Positions 17,399 to 27,479 of a stretch of DNA of 64,000 nucleotides are shown one piece after another. The DNA comes from Litoreibacter arenae DSM 19593. Lineage in GTDB: Bacteria > Pseudomonadota > Alphaproteobacteria > Rhodobacterales > Rhodobacteraceae. The translations under genes were made by a program, and so were the position numbers. The stretch lies in contig NZ_KE557306.1 of the NCBI RefSeq assembly GCF_000442275.2, positions 505,342 to 569,341 of the forward strand. The letters are read 5' to 3'. Within the stretch, counting starts at the first letter, position 1. Every line of letters starts with the position of its first letter. The notes under the pieces are model-generated. The model had not been told where the DNA came from and searched no databases. It saw only the letters and a list, made by a program, of their open reading frames with translations.

Positions 17399-18061
17399 AT
17401 GGCACAAATTGTTCAGACCCCCTTATTTATGACACTTTTGGGTGGGGGGCCGACACATTTTCGCCATGTAAAACAATCGCTTATCAAAGCTCCGATTCTT
17501 GTTTGCGCTGATAGCGGCGCTGACCTTGCGGTCAAACACAATTTGCAGCCCGAGGCGGTGATCGGGGACATGGATAGTCTCAGCGACGCGACACTGGCCA
17601 AGCTTGATCCGGCGCGGGTGCATCATATCGCCGAGCAGGACAGCACCGATTTCGACAAATGCCTGCGCTCGGTCACGGCCCGCGCCATTCTGGCGCACGG
17701 GTTCACCGGCGGACGGCTGGATCACCAGCTTGCGGCCTGCACGACGCTGGTGCGCCACCCCGACCAGCGCTGCATACTGATGGGGGAGGAAGACCTGTGC
17801 TTCCTCGCGCCCTTGGAATTCCAGATCAAGCTGCCGGTCGGCACGCGGCTTTCTCTCTATCCCATGGGGCAGGTCGAGGGGCGCAGCACGGGGCTTCTCT
17901 ATCCTATCGAGGGTATCGCGATGTCGCCCGCCACGCGGGTCGGCACGTCGAACGAGGTGACGGGTCCGGTGTCGCTTACCCTGCCTGCGCGGTTGATGCT
18001 GGTTATGCTTCCGGTCGAGTATATCGCGGAAGTGTTGGAATGTCTGACCGGAACTCCGTAA
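17399..18061 (+). CDS. Thiamine pyrophosphokinase
   Basis: 220 residues from the ATG at 17399 (MAQIVQTPLFMTLLGGGPTH); an in-frame ATG at 17357 would add 14. The TPK substrate motifs CADSGADLAV, VIGDMDSLSD, QDSTDFDKCL and GFTGGRLDHQLA occur in the usual order, supporting transfer of pyrophosphate from ATP to thiamine. The C-terminal thiamine-binding part (GTSNEVTGPVSLTL) is present. It diverges from the acidic-protein gene; neither candidate start has a good Shine-Dalgarno. Stand-alone, no thi genes nearby. Confidence 0.85.
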   Translation: MAQIVQTPLFMTLLGGGPTHFRHVKQSLIKAPILVCADSGADLAVKHNLQPEAVIGDMDSLSDATLAKLDPARVHHIAEQDSTDFDKCLRSVTARAILAHGFTGGRLDHQLAACTTLVRHPDQRCILMGEEDLCFLAPLEFQIKLPVGTRLSLYPMGQVEGRSTGLLYPIEGIAMSPATRVGTSNEVTGPVSLTLPARLMLVMLPVEYIAEVLECLTGTP

Positions 18062-18404
18062 AACTTGGCGCGAATGCCTTGCACTAATCCGCAGGCTGAG
18101 ATTGTGAATTAACCTCCGCTTGTCAGGTTGCCCCCAGATGCTGCCCGAGCGAGCGAGATGCCCGACTACAGCTTTCATACATATGCGCCTGACGTGTTGG
18201 TCTACCATGCCGCCATCCCCGCGCAGCCTTGCCTTGGTGTCCGAGAAACCCAGCCTATGATCGCACGATTACGCCGCGCACCGGCGTGTAGATTGAGAGG
18301 CGACGCACTACCTGACGCCCAGCCGCATTTTTCGCCCCTTTAAGTCTCGCCCCCCACGCGCTTAGCGCGTATAAGCGCGTCGGACACTATTCGAGGACAC
18401 TTCC
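18062..18404. other. Intergenic region upstream of rpiA
   Basis: About 340 bases between the thiamine pyrophosphokinase gene and rpiA. No tRNA-like fold or credible coding frame was seen. The only clear structure is a 9-bp perfect inverted repeat close to rpiA, listed separately. Confidence 0.5.
18356..18380 (+). promoter_or_regulatory. Perfect palindrome upstream of rpiA, possible operator
   Basis: ACGCGCTTA and TAAGCGCGT are perfect 9-bp inverted arms separated by 7 bases, 24 bases before the rpiA ATG. The right half includes TATAAG, resembling a -10 box, so a repressor bound here could block transcription. It could also simply be an mRNA hairpin in the leader. Confidence 0.35.
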
Positions 18405-19193
18405 ATGTCAGGCACGCTTTCCCCCATCGACAAGGCCAAGTTCGTCGCTGCCAAACGCGCGGTGGACTATGTGGAGGACGGCATGAAGGTGGGCCTTGGC
18501 ACCGGCTCCACCGCGGCGTGGATGGTGAAATGCCTGGGCGAGCGCATCCGCGACGACGGCTTGAGGATCACCGGCGTTGCCACGTCCACCCGCACGGCGG
18601 AGCTGGCACAAAAGGTCGGCGTGCCGGTCGTTTCGCTGGACGAGGCCAAGTGGCTGGACCTGACCATCGACGGGGCGGATGAATATGACCACAACCTTAA
18701 CCTGATCAAAGGTGGCGGCGGCGCACTGTTGATGGAAAAGATCGTGGCCACCGCGTCGGACGAATTGATCGTGATCGCGGACCTGTCCAAGCAGGTCGAA
18801 GCGCTCGGCGCGTTTCCGTTGCCTGTCGAGGTGATCCCGTTCGGCTGGCAGACCACCAAGGCGCTGGTTGAGGAAACGCTGGTCAATCTCGACGTGCTGG
18901 GCCGCACCTCCGCGCTGCGGATGAACGGCGCGACCCCTTATGTGACGGATGAAGGCAACTTCATTCTGGACCTGCACCTTAAGCGTATCGGCAACCCGCG
19001 ACAGCTGGCGCTGGTGATGAACCAGATCCCCGGCGTGGTGGAGAACGGGCTGTTCATCGACATTTGTGACGTGGTTGTGATTGGTCATGGCGACGGCTCC
19101 GTGGAAGTTCGCGATATCAACAACGGCGCTGTGGAACACGAGAAGATCGACGTGCCGGAGACGGACAACCTGTTCGTCGACATCGCAGACTGA
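18405..19193 (+). CDS. rpiA: Ribose-5-phosphate isomerase A
   Basis: A 262-residue RpiA interconverting ribose 5-phosphate and ribulose 5-phosphate in the pentose phosphate pathway. Motifs seen are KVGLGTGSTAAWMV (phosphate/substrate loop), TIDGADEYDHNLNLIKGGGG with the catalytic acid, and GALLMEKIVA. The ATG is preceded by GAGGACA. The C-terminal ~30 residues extend a little beyond E. coli RpiA. It lies 15 bp before gor, which suggests co-transcription and links NADPH-generating carbon flow with glutathione reduction (inference). Confidence 0.95.
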   Translation: MSGTLSPIDKAKFVAAKRAVDYVEDGMKVGLGTGSTAAWMVKCLGERIRDDGLRITGVATSTRTAELAQKVGVPVVSLDEAKWLDLTIDGADEYDHNLNLIKGGGGALLMEKIVATASDELIVIADLSKQVEALGAFPLPVEVIPFGWQTTKALVEETLVNLDVLGRTSALRMNGATPYVTDEGNFILDLHLKRIGNPRQLALVMNQIPGVVENGLFIDICDVVVIGHGDGSVEVRDINNGAVEHEKIDVPETDNLFVDIAD

Positions 19194-19208
19194 GAAGGAC
19201 GGCTTTAC

Positions 19209-20576
19209 ATGACATTCGACTATGATCTCTTCGTGATCGGTGGCGGCTCCGGTGGCGTGCGCGCGGCGCGGGTCGCGGCGGCGGGCGGGGCCAAGGTGGC
19301 TCTGGCTGAGGAAAGCCGTCTGGGTGGCACCTGCGTGATCCGCGGCTGCGTGCCCAAGAAGCTGATGGTCTTCGCGTCGGGCTATCGTGAAACGCTGGGC
19401 GAGGCGAAGGATTACGGCTGGGACGTGGATACCAGTTGCGATTTCGACTGGTCGTCTTTTTCCAAGCGTCTGCATGGTGAATTGGACCGGCTGGAGGGTG
19501 TGTATCAAAAGCTGCTCGATAATTCCGGCGTCAAGACTTACGCCTGTCGCGCGGTCATCGAAGACCCTCACACGGTCAAGCTGACCTCCAACGGCACCAA
19601 GATCACCGCCAAGCATATCCTGATCGCAACCGGCGGCCGCCCGATGAAGCCTTCCGAGAATTTCGACGAGAGTCTTGGTATGGTGTCCGACGACATCTTC
19701 AAACTCGATAAGCTGCCGAAATCCATGCTGATCGTCGGCGGCGGCTACATCGCCTGCGAATTCGCCTGCATCATGAAGGGGCTCGGGGTCGAGACCACGA
19801 TCTTCTATCGCGGCGCCCAAGTGTTGCGCGGCTTCGACGACGAGGCGCGCGGGCTGGTGGCCGACCAGATGCGGGCAGGGGGGATCGACATCCATTCCGG
19901 CGCGAATGTGCTGGAGATGAAGGCCAAGGATGGCGGCGTCTGGGTCAAGGGCTCTCACGGGTCGGAAGCGGTCTATGACAAAGTGCTGTTCGCCACGGGC
20001 CGGCTGCCGAATACCGACGGGCTGGGCCTCGAGAACACCGACGTGAAGCTGGGCCGAAAGGGCGAGATCCTTGTGGATGAGTACAGCCAGACCGGCCAGC
20101 CCTCCATCTACGCCATCGGTGATGTGACCGACCGCGTGAACCTGACACCGGTGGCCATCCGCGAAGGCATGGCGTTTGTGGAAACCGTGTTCAACGGCAA
20201 CCCCACGCCGGTCGATCACGAATTGATCCCGTCCGCCGTTTTCACGCAGCCTGAAATGGGCACCGTCGGCTGGACCGAGGAAGAGGCGGCGAGCAAGGGG
20301 CCGGTCGATATATACTCCACCTCGTTCAAGCCGATGCAGCAGGCCTTCATCGGCCGCGACGCGCGGGTGCTGATGAAGCTGGTGGTCTGCAAGAAGACCG
20401 ATGTCGTGCTGGGCTGCCATATCGTGGCACCCGCGGCGGGCGAAATGATCCAGCTGGCTGGCATCGCCGTGAAGATGGGGGCGACCAAGACGCAGTTCGA
20501 TCAGGTCTGCGCCGTCCATCCCACCATGGCGGAGGAGATGGTCACCATGAAAGAGCCGATCAGAACCATCTCGTAG
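19209..20576 (+). CDS. gor: Glutathione-disulfide reductase
   Basis: A 455-residue FAD flavoprotein of the pyridine-nucleotide disulfide oxidoreductase class. N-terminal FAD motif VIGGGSGGVRAARVAA, redox disulfide GGTCVIRGCVPKKLMV (about 40-55), NADPH Rossmann motif IVGGGYIACEFACI with following arginine-bearing segment, second FAD motif YAIGDVTDR, and the C-terminal dimer-interface active site VHPTMAEEMV with the catalytic His. It reduces oxidised glutathione in the cytoplasm. AAGGA-type ribosome site; directly follows rpiA. Confidence 0.95.
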   Translation: MTFDYDLFVIGGGSGGVRAARVAAAGGAKVALAEESRLGGTCVIRGCVPKKLMVFASGYRETLGEAKDYGWDVDTSCDFDWSSFSKRLHGELDRLEGVYQKLLDNSGVKTYACRAVIEDPHTVKLTSNGTKITAKHILIATGGRPMKPSENFDESLGMVSDDIFKLDKLPKSMLIVGGGYIACEFACIMKGLGVETTIFYRGAQVLRGFDDEARGLVADQMRAGGIDIHSGANVLEMKAKDGGVWVKGSHGSEAVYDKVLFATGRLPNTDGLGLENTDVKLGRKGEILVDEYSQTGQPSIYAIGDVTDRVNLTPVAIREGMAFVETVFNGNPTPVDHELIPSAVFTQPEMGTVGWTEEEAASKGPVDIYSTSFKPMQQAFIGRDARVLMKLVVCKKTDVVLGCHIVAPAAGEMIQLAGIAVKMGATKTQFDQVCAVHPTMAEEMVTMKEPIRTIS

Positions 20577-20654
20577 GCGCTTGATTTTCAGGGCAAGACG
20601 CCCACTTACAACGTAACACAAGACACAAGAGAAATTGATAAGGGGAAATGCTGC

Positions 20655-21833
20655 ATGGCCGGTAACAATGGCGGACCTTGGGGCGGCGGTGGAAACCGCG
20701 GCGGAGGAGATGATCGAGGTGGATCGAGCGGTTCTGGCGGGGGCGGCGGTGGCCGCAAGCCCGGCGGAGAAGGCCCGCAGATCCCCGAGATCGACGAGCT
20801 GATGAAAAAAGGTCAGGAGCAGTTGCGCGTGCTGATGGGCGGCCGCGGTGGCGGCTCCAACAATGGCGGCGGGCGCACGCCCGGCTCCGGCGGCGGTTTC
20901 TCGAAAGGCACCTTCGTGCTGATCGGTCTCGGCGCGGTTGCGCTTTGGCTGTTCCAGTCGTTCTATACGGTCAAGCCCGAAGAGCAGTCGGTCGAGCTGT
21001 TCCTTGGCGAATACTCCTCGACGGGAAGCCCCGGCCTGAACTTTGCGCCGTGGCCTGTGGTCACTGCCGAAGTGCTGCCCGTGACCCGCGAGCAGACCGA
21101 AGACATCGGTGTCGGTGGCAGCGCCTCGAGCGGGCTGATGCTGACCACGGATGAAAACATCGTGGATGTGGACTTTCAGGTGGTGTGGAACATCAACGAC
21201 CCCGCCAAGTTCCTGTTCAATCTGGCAGAACCACGCGAAACCATCCGCGCCGTGTCCGAGTCGGCCATGCGCGAGGTGATCGCCCGCTCCGAACTGGCGC
21301 CGATCCTCAACCGGGATCGTCAGTCGATTGCCGACACCACGCAAACGCTCATTCAGGAAACGCTGGACCAGTATGATGCGGGCGTGAATATCGTGCGTCT
21401 CAACCTCGACAAGGCCGACCCGCCGCGCGAGGTAATCGACGCCTTCCGCGAAGTGCAGGCCGCCGAGCAGAAACGTGACACCCTGCAACGTCAGGCCGAC
21501 GCCTATGCCAACCGCGTGTTGGCCAGCGCCCGTGGTGAGGCCGCGCAGCTACTGGAGCAAGCGGAAGCCTACCGCGCCCAGCAGGTCAACCAGGCCGAAG
21601 GTGAGGCTTCACGCTTCAGCGCCATCCTGGAGGAATACGAAAAAGCGCCGGAAGTGACGCGCAAGCGTCTGTGGCTGGAAACAGTCGAACGCGTTTATGG
21701 CGGTGCCGACAAGATCATACTGGACAGCCCAACCGACGGCGGGGGGCAGGGCGTCGTGCCTTACCTTCCCCTGAACGAGCTGCGCCGGTCCGGCTCCAAC
21801 ACCACCACCACTACCACCGGAGGGTCTAACTGA
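20655..21833 (+). CDS. hflK: FtsH protease modulator HflK
   Basis: A 392-residue HflK. The N-terminal ~85 residues are Gly/Arg/Asn-rich (low complexity), followed by a membrane helix (about 87-105) and a stomatin/prohibitin (SPFH) domain with VKPEEQSVELFLGEY and later AYRAQQVNQAEGEASRF in the coiled-coil arm. With HflC it forms a periplasm-facing cage around FtsH. Its stop shares one base with the hflC start (TGATG), the standard coupling in this operon. Confidence 0.95.
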   Translation: MAGNNGGPWGGGGNRGGGDDRGGSSGSGGGGGGRKPGGEGPQIPEIDELMKKGQEQLRVLMGGRGGGSNNGGGRTPGSGGGFSKGTFVLIGLGAVALWLFQSFYTVKPEEQSVELFLGEYSSTGSPGLNFAPWPVVTAEVLPVTREQTEDIGVGGSASSGLMLTTDENIVDVDFQVVWNINDPAKFLFNLAEPRETIRAVSESAMREVIARSELAPILNRDRQSIADTTQTLIQETLDQYDAGVNIVRLNLDKADPPREVIDAFREVQAAEQKRDTLQRQADAYANRVLASARGEAAQLLEQAEAYRAQQVNQAEGEASRFSAILEEYEKAPEVTRKRLWLETVERVYGGADKIILDSPTDGGGQGVVPYLPLNELRRSGSNTTTTTTGGSN

Positions 21834-22717
21834 TGACCAAAGGAACCATATCCCTGATCGCCCTCGTCGGCGTGTTGTTCGTGATCCTGTCCTCGGTGTT
21901 CATCGTGGACGAGCGGGAAAAGGCGCTGGTGCTGCAATTCGGGCAGATCAAGTCCGTCAAGGAAGAGCCGGGTCTGGCTTTCAAGGTGCCGTTCATCCAG
22001 GACGTGGTCAAATATGACGACCGTATCCTTGCGCTGGACACCGTGCCGACCGAGGTGACCCCCTCCGATGACCGCCGTCTGGTGGTCGACGCCTTCGCCC
22101 GCTACCGCGTGGCCGATGTCGTGCAATTCCGCCAAGCTGTTGGTGTCGGTGGCCTGCGCGCCGCCGAGGACCGTCTGGAAGGCATCCTGAACCCCGTTAT
22201 CCGGGAAGTTCTGGGTTCCGACGGTGTGACGTCGAACACCATCCTGTCGGCTGACCGGTCCTCGCTGATGCAGCGCATCACCGCGCAGGCCCGTGCCCGC
22301 GCCATGCCGTTGGGCCTTGAGGTCGTCGACGTGCGCCTGAAGCAGACAAACCTGCCGGAGCAGAACCTTGACGCGACCTTCAGCCGGATGCGCGCAGAGC
22401 GTGAACGCGAAGCCGCGGACGAAATCGCCCGTGGTGAGGAAGCGGCCCTGCGCGTCCGTGCCCAAGCCGACCGGACCAAGGTGGAGCTGGTATCGGAGGC
22501 ACAGAAAACCGCTGATATCACCCGCGGTGAAGCCGACGCACGCCGGAACGCAATCTTTGCCGACGCTTATGGCGCGGACGAGGAATTCTTTGAATTCCGC
22601 CGCTCGCTGGACGCCTATGAGAAGGCAATCCGAAGCGATAACTCCACGCTGGTGATCAACCCCGACAACGCCTTCTTCGACTACCTGAAGTCCGATCAAG
22701 GCGCGGCGGCAAACTGA
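21833..22717 (+). CDS. hflC: FtsH protease modulator HflC
   Basis: A 294-residue SPFH protein with an N-terminal membrane anchor (LIALVGVLFVILSSVFIV) and DEREKALVLQFGQIKSV, the HflC start of the SPFH domain; VVDVRLKQTNLPEQ and the charged helix FSRMRAEREREAADEIARGE are typical HflC. Forms the HflKC complex with the preceding gene product and regulates FtsH. Overlaps both neighbours by one base. Confidence 0.95.
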   Translation: MTKGTISLIALVGVLFVILSSVFIVDEREKALVLQFGQIKSVKEEPGLAFKVPFIQDVVKYDDRILALDTVPTEVTPSDDRRLVVDAFARYRVADVVQFRQAVGVGGLRAAEDRLEGILNPVIREVLGSDGVTSNTILSADRSSLMQRITAQARARAMPLGLEVVDVRLKQTNLPEQNLDATFSRMRAEREREAADEIARGEEAALRVRAQADRTKVELVSEAQKTADITRGEADARRNAIFADAYGADEEFFEFRRSLDAYEKAIRSDNSTLVINPDNAFFDYLKSDQGAAAN

Positions 22718-22920
22718 TGCTGACCCATATTGCACTGGCCATCGGTCTTGTGCTCGTGGTCGAGGGGCTGGTGCTTGCACTGGCCCCTTCGCGTATGGAG
22801 GACATCGTGAAGGCGCTGGCGGAAATCCCGCCTGACACCCGCCGCATGATGGGCCTCGTCGCCGTGGCGCTGGGTGTTCTGTGCGTCTGGCTGGCCAAGG
22901 GGGCGTTTGGCGCGGGATGA
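22717..22920 (+). CDS. DUF2065 small membrane protein
   Basis: A 67-residue protein with two hydrophobic helices (about 3-23 and 44-62) and the DUF2065 pattern VEGLVLALAPSRMEDIVKAL. Usually found after hflC in proteobacteria; function unknown, presumably connected with HflKC/FtsH. The start overlaps the hflC stop (TGATG). Confidence 0.88.
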   Translation: MLTHIALAIGLVLVVEGLVLALAPSRMEDIVKALAEIPPDTRRMMGLVAVALGVLCVWLAKGAFGAG

Positions 22921-23015
22921 TTGAGGGCGGGTATTGATGCCGGTCAATTCGGTCTCGCCCAGAACGATGCAGACTAGCTGGATTACGTCCTCGCCCCCCC
23001 CGAAAGGGTTTACCG

Positions 23016-23417
23016 ATGGCCCAGTCTCCAAGATGGATTCGACCTGTTGCAATCCCCGCCGCGCTGTTTGGCGTGGCGACGATATATTCCGGCGGCACGG
23101 CGCTATTTGGCGGCGCTGCGGCAAGAGAAGCGGTCGGCGACGCGGTTCCCCTTGTGCTCTGGTTCAACTTTCTAGCGGGTTTCGCCTATATTCTGGGGGC
23201 CGTAGCGATGTTTATTCGCGCACCTTGGGCGCGGCTGGTCGCATGGCTGATCGCGGCATCTACGCTGTTGGTCTTCGCCATATTTGCGGTAATGGCCTTG
23301 AGTGGAACGCCCTTTGAATGGCGCACCGTCGGGGCGATGGTCCTGCGATCCGGATTCTGGTTGGCGATTGCGCTGGCGCTTTCAAGGGCCGCGCAGAGAA
23401 ATCCGCAACTGCGATGA
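23016..23417 (+). CDS. Small four-helix membrane protein, unknown
   Basis: A 133-residue protein with four predicted membrane helices (about 10-30, 45-65, 70-92 and 108-126) and short polar loops; begins MAQSPRWIRPVAIPAALFGV. I do not recognise a named family. It lies between the hflKC block and the degP gene on the same strand, 95 bp after DUF2065. Codon use and G+C resemble neighbours, supporting a real gene. A membrane role is the only safe statement. Confidence 0.6.
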   Translation: MAQSPRWIRPVAIPAALFGVATIYSGGTALFGGAAAREAVGDAVPLVLWFNFLAGFAYILGAVAMFIRAPWARLVAWLIAASTLLVFAIFAVMALSGTPFEWRTVGAMVLRSGFWLAIALALSRAAQRNPQLR

Positions 23418-23693
23418 CGATACGCTGATCCTGACATTTGACGAGGCGCGGACCTTTTCGAGTGTATTGGCCCCAATCGGCAGCGTGAAATCGCCGACCT
23501 TGTGCAGGCAGTCCGCCATGCCCGCTTGCGCGTCGCTGTCACAACTCTCACAGTGAGTTGAAGCATTGCGACGGAACCAGCGGTTGATAACCCCCGCGCA
23601 GACGCACAGATTGCGTGCATCAGCGCAGCCAGCCTGTTTCAGGGTGGGGGCGGCGCAGCAATGAACAGGCAGAGTTCGCAGAGGAGCGAAAAC

Positions 23694-25157
<1,464 letters not shown>

Positions 25158-25179
25158 GCACCACTTCAGATGATTTAGA

Positions 25180-25207
25180 AGGGCGCCCCGATCTGGGCGC
25201 CCTTTTT
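25180..25207 (+). terminator. Rho-independent terminator after degP
   Basis: AGGGCGCCC, a 6-base loop, GGGCGCCCT followed directly by TTTTT: a 9-bp perfect stem with a T-run, 22 bases after the degP stop. One of the clearest intrinsic terminators in the window. Confidence 0.9.
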
Positions 25208-25298
25208 CGTTTGCGCGATGCGCCACGCCTCTGTTGCAGCACGCCCGCCGATTTGCTAGCGATCGTTTCATTCAGACCCAAGACGTATTGGACACACC

Positions 25299-26381
25299 AT
25301 GAAAGCCATCCGCCGCCCCATGTTCTGGTATGGCTTGGCCATGTGGCTGGTCTCCATCGTGATCGCGTCGCTCCTGATCCAGCTGGGCGGGCTGATCATG
25401 TCCGACGTGCCCACCGCCGGAAAACTGGTCACGCAGGAGGAGTTCGTCGACACCGAACGGCTAAACGCGGTCGAGACCGAAATCGACGCGCTCGAGGCGT
25501 CCTTGCGGGCCAACCAGAACGACCTTGAGGATGCGCGGTTCCGGCTCGACTCCCGCACGCTGGACTACCAGAACCAGCGCGCGAATTTCGAGAACTGGAT
25601 CAAGACCCGCTCCGCGACCCGGTCGGATGCGCAAAACCCCGAGGTGATCGAGCGGGTGCAGGCCATCGAGTTGCTCAAGCTCGAAGAACGCAAGGCGCAA
25701 AGGGTGATCGAGGAGCTTCAGCAAACAAGGACAGAGCAGACGCGGGCCTTGCAGGACCTGCGGGCGCAGCGACAGGACATCCGTGCCGACGCCATCGCCC
25801 CATATGAACAGGCCCGCAACCTTGAGGTCTTGAAGGTATTCGCCCTGCGATTGGCACTGACCCTGCCGCTGCTGCTGATTTCCGCATGGCTGATCTTGAA
25901 GAAACGCGGGTCCAGCTACTGGCCGGTCTACCGCAGCTTTATCATCTTCTCGCTGTTCGCCTTTTTCGTCGAACTGGTGCCATACCTGCCGTCCTATGGC
26001 GGCTATGTCAGGTATGGGGTGGGCATCGCTCTCGCCCTGCTGGTGGCACATTTCGCCATCAAGGGCATGACGCGCTATTTGCAAAACAAGAAGACCGAGG
26101 AGCAACGGCCCGAGAACGAGAAGCGCCAGCTGATCGAATACGAGACCGCGGTGAAGAAGATCTCCGGCGGCATCTGTCCCAGTTGCGACCGCCAGTTCGG
26201 CCCCAAGCAACCGCGCGGGCGCGATAGTCAGCCAGAAGCCCACCAAGATTACTGCGTCCATTGCGGGTTTTGCCTGTTCAGCCGGTGCTCCAGCTGCGGG
26301 ACACGCGAAAACTCGTTCTACAAGTATTGCGGGGCATGTGGCGTCCCGTCGGACAATGACGCGCTGCAGGCGACTGCCTGA
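25299..26381 (+). CDS. Membrane protein with coiled coil and C-terminal zinc ribbons, unknown function
   Basis: 360 residues. One helix at about 11-33, a long charged segment (about 50-165) strongly predicted as coiled coil (DALEASLRANQNDLEDARFR, RAQRVIEELQQTRTEQTRAL-like heptads), three more helices (about 180-255), and a C-terminal double zinc ribbon: CPSCDRQFG, then YCVHCGFCLFSRCSSCGTRE and YCGACG. Topology places the coiled coil in the periplasm and the ribbons in the cytoplasm if the N-terminus is inside. Known family not recognised; the architecture suggests a membrane sensor or scaffold. Confidence 0.75.
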   Translation: MKAIRRPMFWYGLAMWLVSIVIASLLIQLGGLIMSDVPTAGKLVTQEEFVDTERLNAVETEIDALEASLRANQNDLEDARFRLDSRTLDYQNQRANFENWIKTRSATRSDAQNPEVIERVQAIELLKLEERKAQRVIEELQQTRTEQTRALQDLRAQRQDIRADAIAPYEQARNLEVLKVFALRLALTLPLLLISAWLILKKRGSSYWPVYRSFIIFSLFAFFVELVPYLPSYGGYVRYGVGIALALLVAHFAIKGMTRYLQNKKTEEQRPENEKRQLIEYETAVKKISGGICPSCDRQFGPKQPRGRDSQPEAHQDYCVHCGFCLFSRCSSCGTRENSFYKYCGACGVPSDNDALQATA

Positions 26382-26387
26382 CCCGCT

Positions 26388-26948
26388 CTAGCCTGCGTCT
26401 TGCCCGGCCTCCAGCTCCACTGCGATCAGTCCAAGCTGGCGTGCGGCGCTCAGGCTCAGGATCGCGCTGTCGAGACCCTGTGGCGTCTGGTAGTCATGCA
26501 CCGCGCGCAGGGTGCGCTGGTCCATCACGCCGTTGACCGCGCCACTGTATAGCCCGCGTGCGGCCAAGGCCCGCTGCAAGGTCATCACGAATTCCGGCGT
26601 CATGTCGGCGTCGCAGGTGCGGGTAAACCAGCGCCCGTCACCCTCGTTGAAGGTCTGCGGGCGGGTAACCTCGCGGTAGATGGCGGGGGCGATCTCGTTG
26701 CCGTCTGGCCCGATCTTGGCGGGCGTGGCAAGCACGATATCGGACACGATCTCGGTCACCTGTGGTCCCGGCACATGCCCCCAGCACACGCCGGGCATGT
26801 CGGCAGGGGGCTTCATGTCGATCGCCAAGATCTGGGTAGGCGATATCAGCTTGGTCACGTCGGGCCCCGGGTTTCCGGGCGCACAGCCCGCGAGTGCGGC
26901 AAGCAAAAGGGCAGCGGCAAGGCTGCGGAACTGGATTATGCGGGACAT
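26388..26948 (-). CDS. Lipoprotein with peptidoglycan-binding-like C-terminus
   Basis: 186 residues with a lipoprotein signal peptide: LAAALLLAALAGC, with the acylated Cys about residue 22. The C-terminal part, MTLQRALAARGLYSGAVNGV followed by MDQRTLRAVHDYQ, resembles the PG_binding_1 three-helix repeat (pattern LQ..L...G.Y.G..DG..G..T..A...YQ). Probably anchored to the outer or inner membrane and contacting cell wall. Convergent with the zinc-ribbon gene, 6 bp between stops. Confidence 0.75.
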   Translation of the reverse strand: MSRIIQFRSLAAALLLAALAGCAPGNPGPDVTKLISPTQILAIDMKPPADMPGVCWGHVPGPQVTEIVSDIVLATPAKIGPDGNEIAPAIYREVTRPQTFNEGDGRWFTRTCDADMTPEFVMTLQRALAARGLYSGAVNGVMDQRTLRAVHDYQTPQGLDSAILSLSAARQLGLIAVELEAGQDAG

Positions 26949-27137
26949 GGCTGCTCGGCCCTATATTGGTGCGGTCTTGCGCCGCGTTTGACGCAAGTTA
27001 GCGCATCTTATCCCCGCGCGCCAAGCGCCGATGCGGCGGCAGGCGGATCATTGCGGCTTTCGGGTCGCAGGGCCATGCGACGCGGGGTCTGGCAAAACCG
27101 TGATACTTGCACTACATGGCTGTTGACCAAACGCTAA

Positions 27138-27476
<339 letters not shown>

Positions 27477-27479
27477 GCG

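Noticed and set aside
18128-18343. 71-codon frame upstream of rpiA
   Set aside because: No Shine-Dalgarno, Arg/Pro/Ala-rich random-looking protein, no recognised family.
18408-21488. Very long open frame on the minus strand across rpiA, gor and hflK
   Set aside because: It is antisense to three well-supported genes, and its His/Arg/Gly-rich protein has no domain. Such antisense frames are common in high-G+C DNA.
23418-23693. Small genes in the gap before degP on either strand
   Set aside because: Several short frames exist, one Cys-rich on the minus strand, but none has a ribosome site, consistent codon use or a recognisable motif.
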